A DNA stretch of 64,000 bases from positions 1-64,000 of the forward strand of contig NZ_SDOZ01000002.1 of assembly GCF_004134775.1 (NCBI RefSeq), in the 5' to 3' direction. Within the stretch, counting starts at the first letter, position 1, and each line of letters begins with the position of its first letter. Under the pieces are notes generated by a model. The model was not told where the DNA came from, did not search any database, and saw only the letters and a program-made list of their open reading frames with translations. This document shows positions 24,053 through 32,703 of the stretch, piece by piece. Position numbers and translations under genes: made by a program. The stretch is from Candidatus Borkfalkia ceftriaxoniphila. GTDB lineage: Bacteria > Bacillota > Clostridia > Christensenellales > Borkfalkiaceae.

Positions 24053-25858
24053 TTATATTTTATCCTCAAAGAATTTTTTGATTTGTTTTGCCAGATTTTC
24101 CCCGACGCCGTCCACCTGCATCAGTTCCCCGATCGACGCATGCATGATCTTATCGATCGAGCCGAATTTTTCCACGAGCGCGACGCGCTTTTTCTTTCCC
24201 ACGCCTTCAATCTCTTCCAGAACGGACGAAAGCGAGCGCTTGGAATGAATATTGCGGAAATAGGTGATGGCAAAGCGGTGCGCCTCGTCGCGGATGCGCT
24301 GTAACATTTTCAGACAGTAATCGCGCTTATCGAGCAGTATGCTCTCCTTAGAATCGAGCGTAAAAACTTCCTCTTCGCGTTTGGCAAGGGATATAAGATC
24401 GATATCCGCAACGCCCATACGATCGAAAATCTCCTTGACGGCGGAGAGTTGCCCCTTGCCTCCGTCGATGATGACGAGATCTGGCTTGGGAAAGCGTTCC
24501 TCTTCCTCGGTGCCGAGTTTTGACAAGCGGCGGGTCAGAACTTCTTGCAAACTCGCAAAGTCGTTGGCGCCCTCCACCGTGCGGATACGGAACCTTCGGT
24601 AACTCGAACGGTCCGCCTCGCCGTCGATAAAGACGACCATGGAGCCGACTTTATCCACGCCGCTGATGTTGGAAATATCGTAACATTCCATGCGCCGCGG
24701 GTAACGCGAAAGCCCTAAAATTTCCTGCAAGCGCTCGCAGGCGGTCACGGTCATATCTTCTTTATGGCGTATCTTATCGATCGCCTTTTCCAGATAATCG
24801 GCGGCGTTATTTTCCGCCATTTCCAAGAGTTGTTTGCGAATGCCCTGCCGCGGCGAAATCACGGCTACGTTCTTCTGATAGCGAGAACGGAAAAAGTCCT
24901 CGATGAGTTTGCTTTCGCAGTAGTCGTGCGTAATGATCTCGTCGGGGATCTCGTGCGAGGCGTAGTACTGCGAAATAAAGGACGAAAGCGCCTCCGCGTC
25001 GGTGGAAGTATTTTCCACGGCGAACGTGCTCGCGCCCTGCATGATGCCGCGGCGCGTGATGAGAATATTGACGGCGGCGTACATCTGGTTGGTCGCGAAA
25101 GCGATGACGTCCGCGTTGAGGTCGCGGTTGAGCGCGGTGATCCTCTTCAATTTGATCTTGGAGAGCATATTGAGTTTTTCGCGGCAGTCTAGAGCCAGTT
25201 CGAATTCTTCCTGCGCGGCGAATTTCTGCATTTTTTCCGTCAGAAGGCGTTCCACTTCCGTTTCGTCGCCCTCCAAAAATCTGATCGCCTGCCGCACGCG
25301 CTCGCCGTATTCTTCGGCGGTGCACAGATGCGCACACGGGGCAAGGCAGCGGTGGATATGATAATTCAGACAAGGTTTTTTGGGTTTTTCACCGACGTTC
25401 GTCGAACAAAGCCGCACGCCGAACGCCACGTTGACCATTTCCAGAACGTCGCGCACCCGCACGCCGCCCATATACGGACCGAAATATTTGCTTCCCTTTT
25501 TCAGTTTGCGCGAAACGGAAAAAGAGGGAAACTTTTCGGAGATCGCGACTTTGATATAGGGATACGTTTTATCGTCTTTGAGGAGGATATTGTATTTCGG
25601 CTTGTATTTTTTGATGAGGTTGTTTTCAAGCGCGAGCGCGTCGATCTCAGATTTGGTGATGATATAATGGAAATCGGTGACGTTCTGCACCATCGCCATG
25701 ACCTTTTCCGTCTTTACCGAGGCATGAAAATATTGACGCACTCTGTTTTTCAGATTGCGCGCCTTTCCCACGTAGATCACGTTGCCGTCGCGATCGTTCA
25801 TGATATATACGCCCGGATCGTCGGGCAAAAGTTTTAACTTTTCTTGAATTACGTTCAT
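24053..25858 (-). CDS. uvrC: Excinuclease ABC subunit C
   Basis: The 601-residue protein makes both incisions in nucleotide excision repair with UvrA and UvrB. The N-terminal GIY-YIG nuclease shows DDPGVYIMNDRDGNVIYVGKA. A UVR motif follows near 200 (EEFELALDCREKLNML). The C-terminal RNase H-like nuclease includes MECYDISNISGVDKVGSMV and LVIIDGGKGQL, and a helix-hairpin-helix tail ends the protein. It is the first gene of the hprK/murB/whiA cluster and has a good promoter. Confidence 0.96.
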   Translation of the reverse strand: MNVIQEKLKLLPDDPGVYIMNDRDGNVIYVGKARNLKNRVRQYFHASVKTEKVMAMVQNVTDFHYIITKSEIDALALENNLIKKYKPKYNILLKDDKTYPYIKVAISEKFPSFSVSRKLKKGSKYFGPYMGGVRVRDVLEMVNVAFGVRLCSTNVGEKPKKPCLNYHIHRCLAPCAHLCTAEEYGERVRQAIRFLEGDETEVERLLTEKMQKFAAQEEFELALDCREKLNMLSKIKLKRITALNRDLNADVIAFATNQMYAAVNILITRRGIMQGASTFAVENTSTDAEALSSFISQYYASHEIPDEIITHDYCESKLIEDFFRSRYQKNVAVISPRQGIRKQLLEMAENNAADYLEKAIDKIRHKEDMTVTACERLQEILGLSRYPRRMECYDISNISGVDKVGSMVVFIDGEADRSSYRRFRIRTVEGANDFASLQEVLTRRLSKLGTEEEERFPKPDLVIIDGGKGQLSAVKEIFDRMGVADIDLISLAKREEEVFTLDSKESILLDKRDYCLKMLQRIRDEAHRFAITYFRNIHSKRSLSSVLEEIEGVGKKKRVALVEKFGSIDKIMHASIGELMQVDGVGENLAKQIKKFFEDKI

Positions 25859-25912
25859 ATTATGATATAGAAATACGTAAGCGCAGAAAACTTCGTATTC
25901 TTCTTCCCATAA

Positions 25913-25941
25913 ATTATACTACAAGCGGAGACTTTTTGCAA
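25913..25941 (-). promoter_or_regulatory. Promoter of uvrC and the downstream cluster
   Basis: Minus-strand TTGCAA (25936-25941), 17 bp, TATAAT (25913-25918), with transcription starting about 50 bp before uvrC. Confidence 0.8.
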
Positions 25942-25990
25942 TAAAAAAGAGCAACTTAAAAAGCCGCCCTTTTTATCCGTGTTTATGTAT

Positions 25991-26332
25991 TCAATATCCC
26001 AGAAATTCCACCCCTTTTAAAAGGACGTCGTTTACCGTTTCGTTCTTCAAACTGTAAAAGATGATCTTGCCGTGCCGCTCCGTTTTGACGATGCCCACGT
26101 TTTTCAGAAAGCGCAGTTGATGGGAGACTGTGGTCTGATTGATGGAGAGAACGCGGGATAGGTCGGTCACGCACATTTCCGTGATCGCGAGCGCGGATAA
26201 GATCCGTACCCTCGTACTGTCGGAAAAAATAGAGAAAAAGCAGACGATCCCTTCCAAGATCTCACCGCTCGGTACATAATCCTCTACCAAAGACTGCGTC
26301 CGCCTGTCCAATAAAAGCATATCGCATTCCAT
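25991..26332 (-). CDS. ArsR/SmtB-family metal-type repressor
   Basis: The 113-residue winged-helix protein has the ArsR recognition helix NQTTVSHQLRFLKNVGIVKTERHGK (two overlapping stretches). The segment MCVTDLS resembles the ELCVCDL metal site but keeps only one cysteine. Two other cysteines are at residues 3 and 31. Metal specificity therefore cannot be read off. GGAGG precedes the ATG. It is divergent from a Cys-rich microprotein and close to copA, so it may control metal homeostasis. Confidence 0.82.
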   Translation of the reverse strand: MECDMLLLDRRTQSLVEDYVPSGEILEGIVCFFSIFSDSTRVRILSALAITEMCVTDLSRVLSINQTTVSHQLRFLKNVGIVKTERHGKIIFYSLKNETVNDVLLKGVEFLGY

Positions 26333-26364
26333 GAAACACCTCCGATACCAAAATGTATACTATC

Positions 26365-26393
26365 ATTGTAAACGACGGAGGCGTATATGTCAA
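26365..26393 (-). promoter_or_regulatory. Promoter and probable operator of the arsR-type gene
   Basis: Minus-strand TTGACA (26388-26393), 17 bp, TACAAT (26365-26370). The -35 box is inside an imperfect palindrome with ATATA arms (about 26380-26401), the usual shape of ArsR/SmtB operators. Confidence 0.65.
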
Positions 26394-26463
26394 TATATGC
26401 ACATTACCGATTTTGTCGGATAAAAACATAGTTGCGCAAAATTTGTCAAAAGGAGGTTCTTTC

Positions 26464-26649
26464 ATGAATTCTGATATTATTCTCTGGATCGCACTTTTAT
26501 ACTTATTGAAATGTTCGTGTAACATTTCCAATACGGAGTTGGCATGCTTTGCGGCGCTGATCGCAATGCAATACCTCGGCTGCGGATGCGGAAACAACCG
26601 TATCGGCGGCGGTAACTCTTGCGGCAATTCGTGCGGCTGCGGAAACTGA
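26464..26649 (+). CDS. Cys/Gly-rich 61-residue microprotein
   Basis: The ATG at 26464 follows a strong AAAGGAGG site. The 61-residue product has a hydrophobic N-terminal half (IILWIALLYLLK) and a second hydrophobic stretch (ELACFAALIAMQYLG). The tail is rich in cysteine and glycine (GCGCGNN, then SCGNSCGCGN). Nine cysteines are present. It lies between the arsR-type gene and copA and ends before a shared terminator. It could be a membrane-tethered metal-binding peptide, or an exported or coat-like Cys-rich peptide. I recognise no family. Confidence 0.7.
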   Translation: MNSDIILWIALLYLLKCSCNISNTELACFAALIAMQYLGCGCGNNRIGGGNSCGNSCGCGN

Positions 26650-26687
26650 TTTTTTGCTCATTCCTCGATAACTCAATACTCCCAACA

Positions 26688-26728
26688 AAGAAAAGCGGGC
26701 CGCCTGTCAAGGGTGGCCCGCTTTTCTT
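26688..26728. terminator. Strong bidirectional terminator
   Basis: A stem of about 14 bp (AAGAAAAGCGGGCC/GGCCCGCTTTTCTT) serves the convergent Cys-rich and copA genes. Confidence 0.9.
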
Positions 26729-26729
26729 G

Positions 26730-26930
26730 TCATTTGATTTTTTTGACGGAATAGCCCGCGTCTTCCACAGCCTTTATCAGGATCTCGTCCGCGGCGTCGC
26801 CGTCGACTTCCGCGGTCTTCTTTTTGAGGTTTACGCTCGCATGCACGCCCTCGATCGCGTTGAGCGCGCTCTCCACGCGCGCACTGCAATGCGAACAACT
26901 CATGCCTTCGATCACTAAGATCTTTTTCAT
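26730..26930 (-). CDS. Possible internal CopZ-like copper chaperone read from within copA
   Basis: Inside copA and in the same frame, AAGGAG (26939-26944) stands 8 nt before ATG 26930. Initiation there would give a free 66-residue heavy-metal domain with GMSCSHC, the size and sequence type of CopZ. It may be a relic of a once separate gene or may still be used to make both fused and free forms. The ribosome site is seen; its use is inference. Confidence 0.45.
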   Translation of the reverse strand: MKKILVIEGMSCSHCSARVESALNAIEGVHASVNLKKKTAEVDGDAADEILIKAVEDAGYSVKKIK

Positions 26931-29240
26931 GTTCCTTTCTCCTTTTTTCTTGATTTTCGCGCCCGATTTGGGTTTAAACGCGGTGAGGCGCAGCGCGTTC
27001 GCCACCACGAATACGGAACTTAAACTCATCGCCAGCGCGCCGATCATCGGATTCAGGACGACACCCACCGAATACAGCACGCCCGCCGCGACGGGGATCC
27101 CCAACACATTGTAAATAAACGCCCAGAAGAGATTTTCTTTGATGTTGCGCACGGTCGCGCGGCTCAATTCGATGGCGGAATTGACCGAGCGCAAATCGCC
27201 GCCGACGAGCACCACGTCCGCAGAGTCGATGGCTACGTCGGTGCCGTTGCCCATCGCCATACCGACGTCCGCCTGTTTCAGAGCGGGCGAATCGTTGATG
27301 CCGTCGCCGACCATCGCGGTCATACCTTCTTTCTGATTTTCGCGTACGGCCGCGAGTTTGTCTTCGGGTAAAACTTCGCTGTACACGCGCTCTATGCCAA
27401 CCTCCGCCGCGATCGCCTTTGCGGCGGACTGACTGTCGCCCGTGAGCATGATGGGCGTAAGCCCCTCTTTTATGAGACGTGCGACCGCCTCTTTACTGCC
27501 CTCTTTCAGCGTGTCCGCCACGCCGATGAGGGCGACCAAGTCCCCGCCTTCCGCAAGGTACAGAACCGTCTTTCCCTCGCCCGAAAGTTTTGCAGCCTCT
27601 TCTTCGCACTCTTTCAATGCGACGCCGTTCTCCTTCATCAAACGGGCATTGCCGATCAGACATACCTTTCCCTGCGCGCGGGCGGATCCGCCCTTGCCGC
27701 TGTAATAGACGAAATCTTCGATCTTGCGGAAAGAAATTTTTTCTTCCTTTGCCTTCGCCACCACGCATTCCGCCAAGGGATGATTGGAATTGAGTTCAAT
27801 GCCGCCTGCCATTGACAGCGCGTCTTCCCGCGTATATCGTCCGAACGCGACGATATCGGTCACGCGCGGTTTTCCCTCGGTAATGGTCGCGGTTTTATCC
27901 AAAAGTACGATCTGAATGCCGCGCGCTTTTTGCAATGCTTCTGCGTCCTTATATAAGACGCCGAGCGCTGCGCCGCGGCCCGTCGCAGCCATGACCGCCA
28001 CGGGCGTCGCCAACCCGAGCGCGCAGGGACAGGAGATCACCAAAACGCTGATCGCCATATTCAGCGCGCGGGAAATTTGCACGTTTCCGCCCGCCGCGCC
28101 GATGATCACCCAAACAATGAACGTCACGAGCGCGATGAGAAGGACGACGGGCACGAACACGCCCGCGATCTTATCCACGGTGCGCTCGATGGGCGCTTTG
28201 CTCGTACCCGCGCTGCGCACAAGTTTGATGATCTTGGAAAGGACGGTGTCCTCGCCCACTTTTTCGGCGCGCACTTTGAGTATGTTGCCCTTGTTCACCG
28301 AAGCGCTCGTCACGTAGTCGCCCTCCGCAACTTCCACGGGAAGGCTCTCGCCCGTGATGGCGGATTTATCGACGAAGGACGCGCCAAAGACGATCTCGCC
28401 GTCCACGGGAATACTGTCGCCCTGCTTGACGACTGCGATATCGCCTATTTTCAGATCGCGCAGGGAAATCTGCACCTGTTCGCCCTCCCGCTCCACCGTG
28501 ACGGTGTCGGGCGCGAGTTTCAAAAGTTTTTCGATCTCCTCGCCCGTCTTTTTCTTGGAGCGCGCTTCCAGCCATTTACCGAGCGTGACGAGCGTCAGTA
28601 TCATCGCCGCCGATTCAAAAAACATTCCGTCCATTGCCAGTTTATGCGCCGATGACATATCTCCCTCATTCATGCGCACGCCGATGACGAACATAACGAC
28701 GACGCTGTAAATATAGGAAGCGGCCGAACCGAGCGAAACGAGCGTATCCATATTGGGAACGCGCTTGATCGCCGCCTTGACGCCGCTTGTAAAAAAGGCG
28801 TAATTGATAAAGAGAATCGGCGTGGTGAGTACGAGTTGCACGAGCGCGAAATTGACGGCGGGTTTCGCAAAAGAGGGCAGCGGCGCGCCTACGAGCATAT
28901 GCGCCATCGTAAAATACATGAGCGGGATCAAAAAGATCAGCGAGAGCAGAAAGCGCGTGCGCAATTTTTTCGCTTCATCCACGATATGCGGAATTTCTTC
29001 CGTCACGCGTTCGCCCGCAGGCGTATCCGCGGCGATACGCGCCCCGTAACCGAGCGCTTCCACCGCGCGCACGATATCTTCGCTGCTGACTGCGTTCTCG
29101 TCGAATTCCGCACGCATGCTCTCCCCCATCAGACTGACTTCCGCAACGCGCACGCCGTCCATTTTACCGACCGTTTTTTGGATACCCGCCGAACACGCGG
29201 CGCAGGTCATGCCGCTGATATCGAATTTCTGTTCCGTCAT
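26730..29240 (-). CDS. copA: Copper-exporting P1B-type ATPase with a C-terminal CopZ-like domain
   Basis: This 836-residue P-type ATPase exports Cu+ from the cytoplasm. The N-terminal metal domain has GMTCAACSAG. The membrane part carries the CPC metal site in SCPCALGLATPVA. The phosphorylation Asp is in LLDKTATITEGKP and the hinge is MVGDGINDSPALKQADVG. After the last membrane helices a second heavy-metal domain follows (last 66 residues, GMSCSHC), normally a separate chaperone, CopZ. ATG 29240 is chosen because the TTG at 29282 lies upstream of the transcription start. The last domain starts with its own AAGGAG and ATG (26930). Confidence 0.95.
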   Translation of the reverse strand: MTEQKFDISGMTCAACSAGIQKTVGKMDGVRVAEVSLMGESMRAEFDENAVSSEDIVRAVEALGYGARIAADTPAGERVTEEIPHIVDEAKKLRTRFLLSLIFLIPLMYFTMAHMLVGAPLPSFAKPAVNFALVQLVLTTPILFINYAFFTSGVKAAIKRVPNMDTLVSLGSAASYIYSVVVMFVIGVRMNEGDMSSAHKLAMDGMFFESAAMILTLVTLGKWLEARSKKKTGEEIEKLLKLAPDTVTVEREGEQVQISLRDLKIGDIAVVKQGDSIPVDGEIVFGASFVDKSAITGESLPVEVAEGDYVTSASVNKGNILKVRAEKVGEDTVLSKIIKLVRSAGTSKAPIERTVDKIAGVFVPVVLLIALVTFIVWVIIGAAGGNVQISRALNMAISVLVISCPCALGLATPVAVMAATGRGAALGVLYKDAEALQKARGIQIVLLDKTATITEGKPRVTDIVAFGRYTREDALSMAGGIELNSNHPLAECVVAKAKEEKISFRKIEDFVYYSGKGGSARAQGKVCLIGNARLMKENGVALKECEEEAAKLSGEGKTVLYLAEGGDLVALIGVADTLKEGSKEAVARLIKEGLTPIMLTGDSQSAAKAIAAEVGIERVYSEVLPEDKLAAVRENQKEGMTAMVGDGINDSPALKQADVGMAMGNGTDVAIDSADVVLVGGDLRSVNSAIELSRATVRNIKENLFWAFIYNVLGIPVAAGVLYSVGVVLNPMIGALAMSLSSVFVVANALRLTAFKPKSGAKIKKKGERNMKKILVIEGMSCSHCSARVESALNAIEGVHASVNLKKKTAEVDGDAADEILIKAVEDAGYSVKKIK

Positions 29241-29259
29241 ATTCTGATTAACCTCGTTT

Positions 29260-29313
29260 AATTGCAACTGATTTACTTGCAATTATTATAATACCGTTCC
29301 CAAAATTTGTCAA
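29260..29313 (-). promoter_or_regulatory. copA promoter with palindromic operator
   Basis: Minus-strand TTGACA (29308-29313), 17 bp, TATAAT (29285-29290). An inverted repeat with arms AATTGCAA and TTGCAATT (29260-29267 and 29277-29284, 9-bp spacer) covers the transcription start. It is not the TACAnnTGTA box of CopY, so another repressor, possibly the nearby ArsR-type protein, may bind. Confidence 0.7.
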
Positions 29314-29370
29314 GAAAAAAATCTCCCGATGAAAAACGTTCGGGAGATTTATATCCAATAAAACAATTCG

Positions 29371-29982
29371 TTAAACTTCGAAACGGACCCTTTCGAGCCA
29401 CCAACGCGCAATTTTTTCGTTGCCGAGTTCTGTCGGATGCACGCTGTCGAAGGAAAGGAGCGCGGGTTCGGTCGTAAGCGTTTCCTCGGCAAACAGTCCG
29501 TCCAAAGGCACGTACGCGTCGGCAAATTCGCGCGCCAATTTCCGCGCCGCGTCTATCTTGAAATCCAAGTCCTCGCGGAAGATCTGAAATCTTTCCAGCG
29601 TCGGCAGCAGGAACGGCTCCAACAGTATGATCTTAGCGCCGAACGCGCGCACCGTTTTCAAAATTCCGCGCATATTTTGCTCGTAGGCAAGCGCCGTCGT
29701 GGGATCGTTTTCGTCGTATCGGCGCCAGGTATCGTTGATGCCGATGAGAATGGAAACGACGTCCGGCTTCGTATCCCGCAGGTCGCTTTCGATACGCGCC
29801 AAAAGATCTTTGGAACGGTCGCCCGAAATGCCGCGGTTGAAAAACTCCACGCCCGCGTGCGCGTTTCTTGCGATCTTGTCGTTATAACCGCTCAAGCTGT
29901 GGCGATCCTGCCGATCGCGTCCGCAGTCCGTTACGCTGTCGCCGTCGAATAAGACGCGCGCACCGCTATGTATAGTTAACAT
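29371..29982 (-). CDS. GDSL/SGNH-family hydrolase
   Basis: The 203-residue esterase-like protein has block I FDGDSVTDCGRD with the nucleophile Ser, block II GISGDRSKDLLARI with the oxyanion Gly, block III GINDTW with the Asn, and block V DSVHPTELG with the catalytic Asp and His. No signal peptide is present, so it acts in the cytoplasm; the substrate is likely an acylated small molecule or sugar. GGAGG precedes ATG 29982; an upstream in-frame start at 30033 lacks such a site. Confidence 0.88.
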   Translation of the reverse strand: MLTIHSGARVLFDGDSVTDCGRDRQDRHSLSGYNDKIARNAHAGVEFFNRGISGDRSKDLLARIESDLRDTKPDVVSILIGINDTWRRYDENDPTTALAYEQNMRGILKTVRAFGAKIILLEPFLLPTLERFQIFREDLDFKIDAARKLAREFADAYVPLDGLFAEETLTTEPALLSFDSVHPTELGNEKIARWWLERVRFEV

Positions 29983-30003
29983 CTCACTCCTCCATAGAAT
30001 AAA

Positions 30004-30025
30004 CGGCGGATCGATTGGATCCGCC
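30004..30025 (-). terminator. Hairpin after rpmF
   Basis: GGCGGAT/ATCCGCC stem with a 7-nt loop; the following T-run is weak, so read-through to the GDSL gene is likely. Confidence 0.45.
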
Positions 30026-30048
30026 GCAAACAAAAACTAATTCGTCGA

Positions 30049-30234
30049 TTACTTTTTCTCTTCCACGGAAACAACTTCTTTGCCGTCGTAGTAACCGCAT
30101 TTTTTGCATACCTTATGGGGCTGCTTCAACTCGTGACAGTGGGGACACTCCACGAGGGTAGGCGCCGTTGCCTTGAAATTGGCAAATCTGGTATTAGTCC
30201 TTTGCTTCGATTGTTTTCCCTTGGGTACCGCCAT
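30049..30234 (-). CDS. rpmF: 50S ribosomal protein L32
   Basis: The 61-residue protein opens MAVPKGKQSKQRTNTRFA and carries the zinc-ribbon cysteines CPHC and CKKCGYY, so this is the C+ zinc-binding form. Its usual upstream partner yceD/DUF177 is not adjacent: acetate kinase precedes it and a strong promoter stands between them. It binds 23S rRNA near the exit side of the 50S subunit. Confidence 0.97.
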   Translation of the reverse strand: MAVPKGKQSKQRTNTRFANFKATAPTLVECPHCHELKQPHKVCKKCGYYDGKEVVSVEEKK

Positions 30235-30289
30235 GTTTATACACCTCTTTATTAACTATTTTCCGTTCAAATCTTGATTGACCTTAAAA

Positions 30290-30318
30290 ATTATATAATA
30301 TTTAAAAATCTTTGTCAA
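30290..30318 (-). promoter_or_regulatory. Consensus promoter of rpmF
   Basis: Minus-strand TTGACA (30313-30318), 17 bp, TATAAT (30290-30295). Confidence 0.88.
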
Positions 30319-30343
30319 CTTTTTTTATCGGAATTTGCGAAAA

Positions 30344-31546
30344 TCATTTGCCTTCCACGAGCGCTTTCGTTTCGCGCGCGATGACCAGTTCTTCGTTGGT
30401 GGGAATGATGAGAACTTTCACCTTTGAGCCTTTTCCGGTAATATCGCGGATGGAGCCGTCGTTTTTCGTCAGGTTCTTAGTTTCGTCGATTTTGATGCCG
30501 AAGAAATCCATATCCCTGCAGATGGCGCTGCGCACCTCCGCCGTATTTTCGCCGATGCCCGCGGTAAACACGACGCAGTCTACGCCGTCCATCGCCGCCG
30601 CGTACGAGCCGATATATTTTTTGCACTGGTAATTGAAAATATCGAGCGCAAGACGCGCGCGCTCATTGCCTTCGGCTGCCGCTTTGGTCAGGTCGCGGAA
30701 ATCGCTGGAAACGCCGCTCACGCCCGCAACGCCGCACTTTTTGTTGAGATACTCGATCGCCTGCGCCAAATCGTAACCCTTTTTATGGCAGAGATATTCG
30801 ACCACGGAAGGATCGATGTCGCCCGAACGGGTGCCCATCGGCACGCCGCAAAGGGGCGTAAAGCCCATGCTCGTATCCACACACTTGCCGCCCTTCACCG
30901 CGCTGATGGAAGATCCGTTGCCCAAATGGCAAGTGATGATCTTTAAATCTTCGGGCTTTTTATTGAGATACTTCGCCGCTTCCTGCGATACGAATTTATG
31001 GCTGGTACCGTGGAATCCGTAGCGGCGGATCTTATAATTTTTATAATCGTCGTAGTCGATGGCGTACATATACGCGTAATCGGGCATGGTGGAATGGAAA
31101 GCGGTGTCGAACACGAGCGCCATGGGCGTGCCGGGCATGACTTCCATGCACGCCTCGATACCCGTGATGTTTGCGGGTTGGTGCAGGGGCGCCAACTCGA
31201 TATTGTTGCGGCATTTTTCCATTACCTCGTCGTTGACGAGCACGGAGCAGTTGAAATCTTCGGCGCTGTGTACGAGACGGTGCCCCACCGCGTCGATCTC
31301 CTTCATCGAAGAGATCGCGCCGTATTCGGGATGGACGAGAGCCTCCAGAACCAGACGGATTGCCACTTTATGGTCGGGCATATCCTGTTCGATGATCTTT
31401 TCGCCCTTGTCCGTCTTGTGTTTGAGAATGGATTTGGGAAGACCGATGCGCTCGCAGCCGCCCTTGGCGATAACGCCCTCGGTGTCCATATCGATGAGTT
31501 GATATTTTAAAGAAGAACTTCCGGCATTTACTACCAAAATTTTCAT
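30344..31546 (-). CDS. ackA: Acetate kinase
   Basis: The 400-residue enzyme interconverts acetyl phosphate plus ADP with acetate plus ATP, yielding ATP in fermentation. It begins MKILVVNAGSSSLKYQLID (phosphate-binding loop) and has the catalytic Asp in VFDTAFHSTMPDYAY, RRYGFHGTSHKF, HLGNGSSI, and the TAGIGENT adenosine-binding end. It follows pta in one operon with a 30-bp gap, forming the Pta-AckA acetate pathway. Confidence 0.97.
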   Translation of the reverse strand: MKILVVNAGSSSLKYQLIDMDTEGVIAKGGCERIGLPKSILKHKTDKGEKIIEQDMPDHKVAIRLVLEALVHPEYGAISSMKEIDAVGHRLVHSAEDFNCSVLVNDEVMEKCRNNIELAPLHQPANITGIEACMEVMPGTPMALVFDTAFHSTMPDYAYMYAIDYDDYKNYKIRRYGFHGTSHKFVSQEAAKYLNKKPEDLKIITCHLGNGSSISAVKGGKCVDTSMGFTPLCGVPMGTRSGDIDPSVVEYLCHKKGYDLAQAIEYLNKKCGVAGVSGVSSDFRDLTKAAAEGNERARLALDIFNYQCKKYIGSYAAAMDGVDCVVFTAGIGENTAEVRSAICRDMDFFGIKIDETKNLTKNDGSIRDITGKGSKVKVLIIPTNEELVIARETKALVEGK

Positions 31547-31576
31547 GATTCTATAACACCCCTTTTCGTTTAATTT

Positions 31577-32575
31577 TTATAATTGCGTTTGCAACGCGGT
31601 GATCGCCACCGCGGCGACGACGTCGTCCGACTTACAGCCTCTGGAAAGGTCGTTGATGGGTTTGGCAAATCCCTGGCAGAGAGGTCCGATCGCCTGGAAC
31701 CCGCCGAGACGCTCCGTAAGTTTGTATCCGATATTTCCCGCGTCCAGATCGGGGAAGATCAACACGTTCGCATGCCCCGCGACTTTGGAGCCGGGCGCCT
31801 TGGAACTTGCGACGGACGGGACGATGGCTGCGTCAAGTTGCAACTCTCCGTCTATATTCAAAGAGGGAGCCTTTTCCTTCGCGAGCGCGAGCGCCGTCGT
31901 CACTTTGTCGATATCGGCGTGTTTCGCGCTGCCTTTCGTGGAGAAGGAGAGCATCGCGACGCGCGGCTCCATGCCCGCGATCCGCTCGGCGGTCTTTGCG
32001 GATATGATCGCGATCTCCGCGAGTTGTTCCGACGTGGGGTTTTCGTTAAGACCGCAGTCGGAATATACGAACGCGCCGTCCTCGCAGTATTGGTTGCCGC
32101 CCTCGGGCGCCACCATCAGAAAATAACTGGAAACCAAAGGAACGCCGGGCGCCGCCTTCACGATCTGCAAACCGGGACGCAGCGTATTCGCCGTCGAATG
32201 ACACGCGCCCGAAACGAGCCCGTCCACGTCGCCCGCTTTCAGCATCAAAACGCCGAAATACGTATTGTCGTAAGAAAGTTTTTCCGCCTCTTCTTCCGTC
32301 ATGCCCTTTGACTTTCTCAGATCATACAAAAGCGCCGCATATTCCTTTCTCTTTTCGCTCTTCGCGGGATCTACGATATCCACGCCCGTCAGATCGACGT
32401 CGGGATTCGCCTTTCTGATCTCCTCCTCTACGCCGAGAAGGGTTATCTTTGCGATCTTCTGACGAACGGTATCGGCAGCCGCTTTTACGACGCGGCTGTC
32501 CTCCCCCTCGCAAAGAACGATGCGTTTGTTTAAAGCGGACGCCTTCGCTTTGATGTTGTCCATGAAAGTAGCCAT
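31577..32575 (-). CDS. pta: Phosphate acetyltransferase
   Basis: The 332-residue enzyme makes acetyl phosphate from acetyl-CoA. Family features are LCEGEDSRVVKAA at the start, DGLVSGACHSTANTLRPGLQI in the middle, MLSFSTKGSAKH, and the C-terminal ANVLIFPDLDAGNIGYKLTERLGG. It is the short form, lacking the N-terminal DRTGG domain. ATG 32575 has AGGAG four bases upstream; longer in-frame starts lie in AT-rich non-coding DNA. Divergent from tmcAL. Confidence 0.95.
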   Translation of the reverse strand: MATFMDNIKAKASALNKRIVLCEGEDSRVVKAAADTVRQKIAKITLLGVEEEIRKANPDVDLTGVDIVDPAKSEKRKEYAALLYDLRKSKGMTEEEAEKLSYDNTYFGVLMLKAGDVDGLVSGACHSTANTLRPGLQIVKAAPGVPLVSSYFLMVAPEGGNQYCEDGAFVYSDCGLNENPTSEQLAEIAIISAKTAERIAGMEPRVAMLSFSTKGSAKHADIDKVTTALALAKEKAPSLNIDGELQLDAAIVPSVASSKAPGSKVAGHANVLIFPDLDAGNIGYKLTERLGGFQAIGPLCQGFAKPINDLSRGCKSDDVVAAVAITALQTQL

Positions 32576-32703
32576 TTTTCTCCTATGCTCCAATCGCTTT
32601 ATTTTTTTTCGCTTTTGGTATATAATAATTTTATATATCAGTGCGTTTACCATACAGTATTATAGTATATTTCTCAAAAAAAGTAAAGGTTTTCGGGTTA
32701 AAA

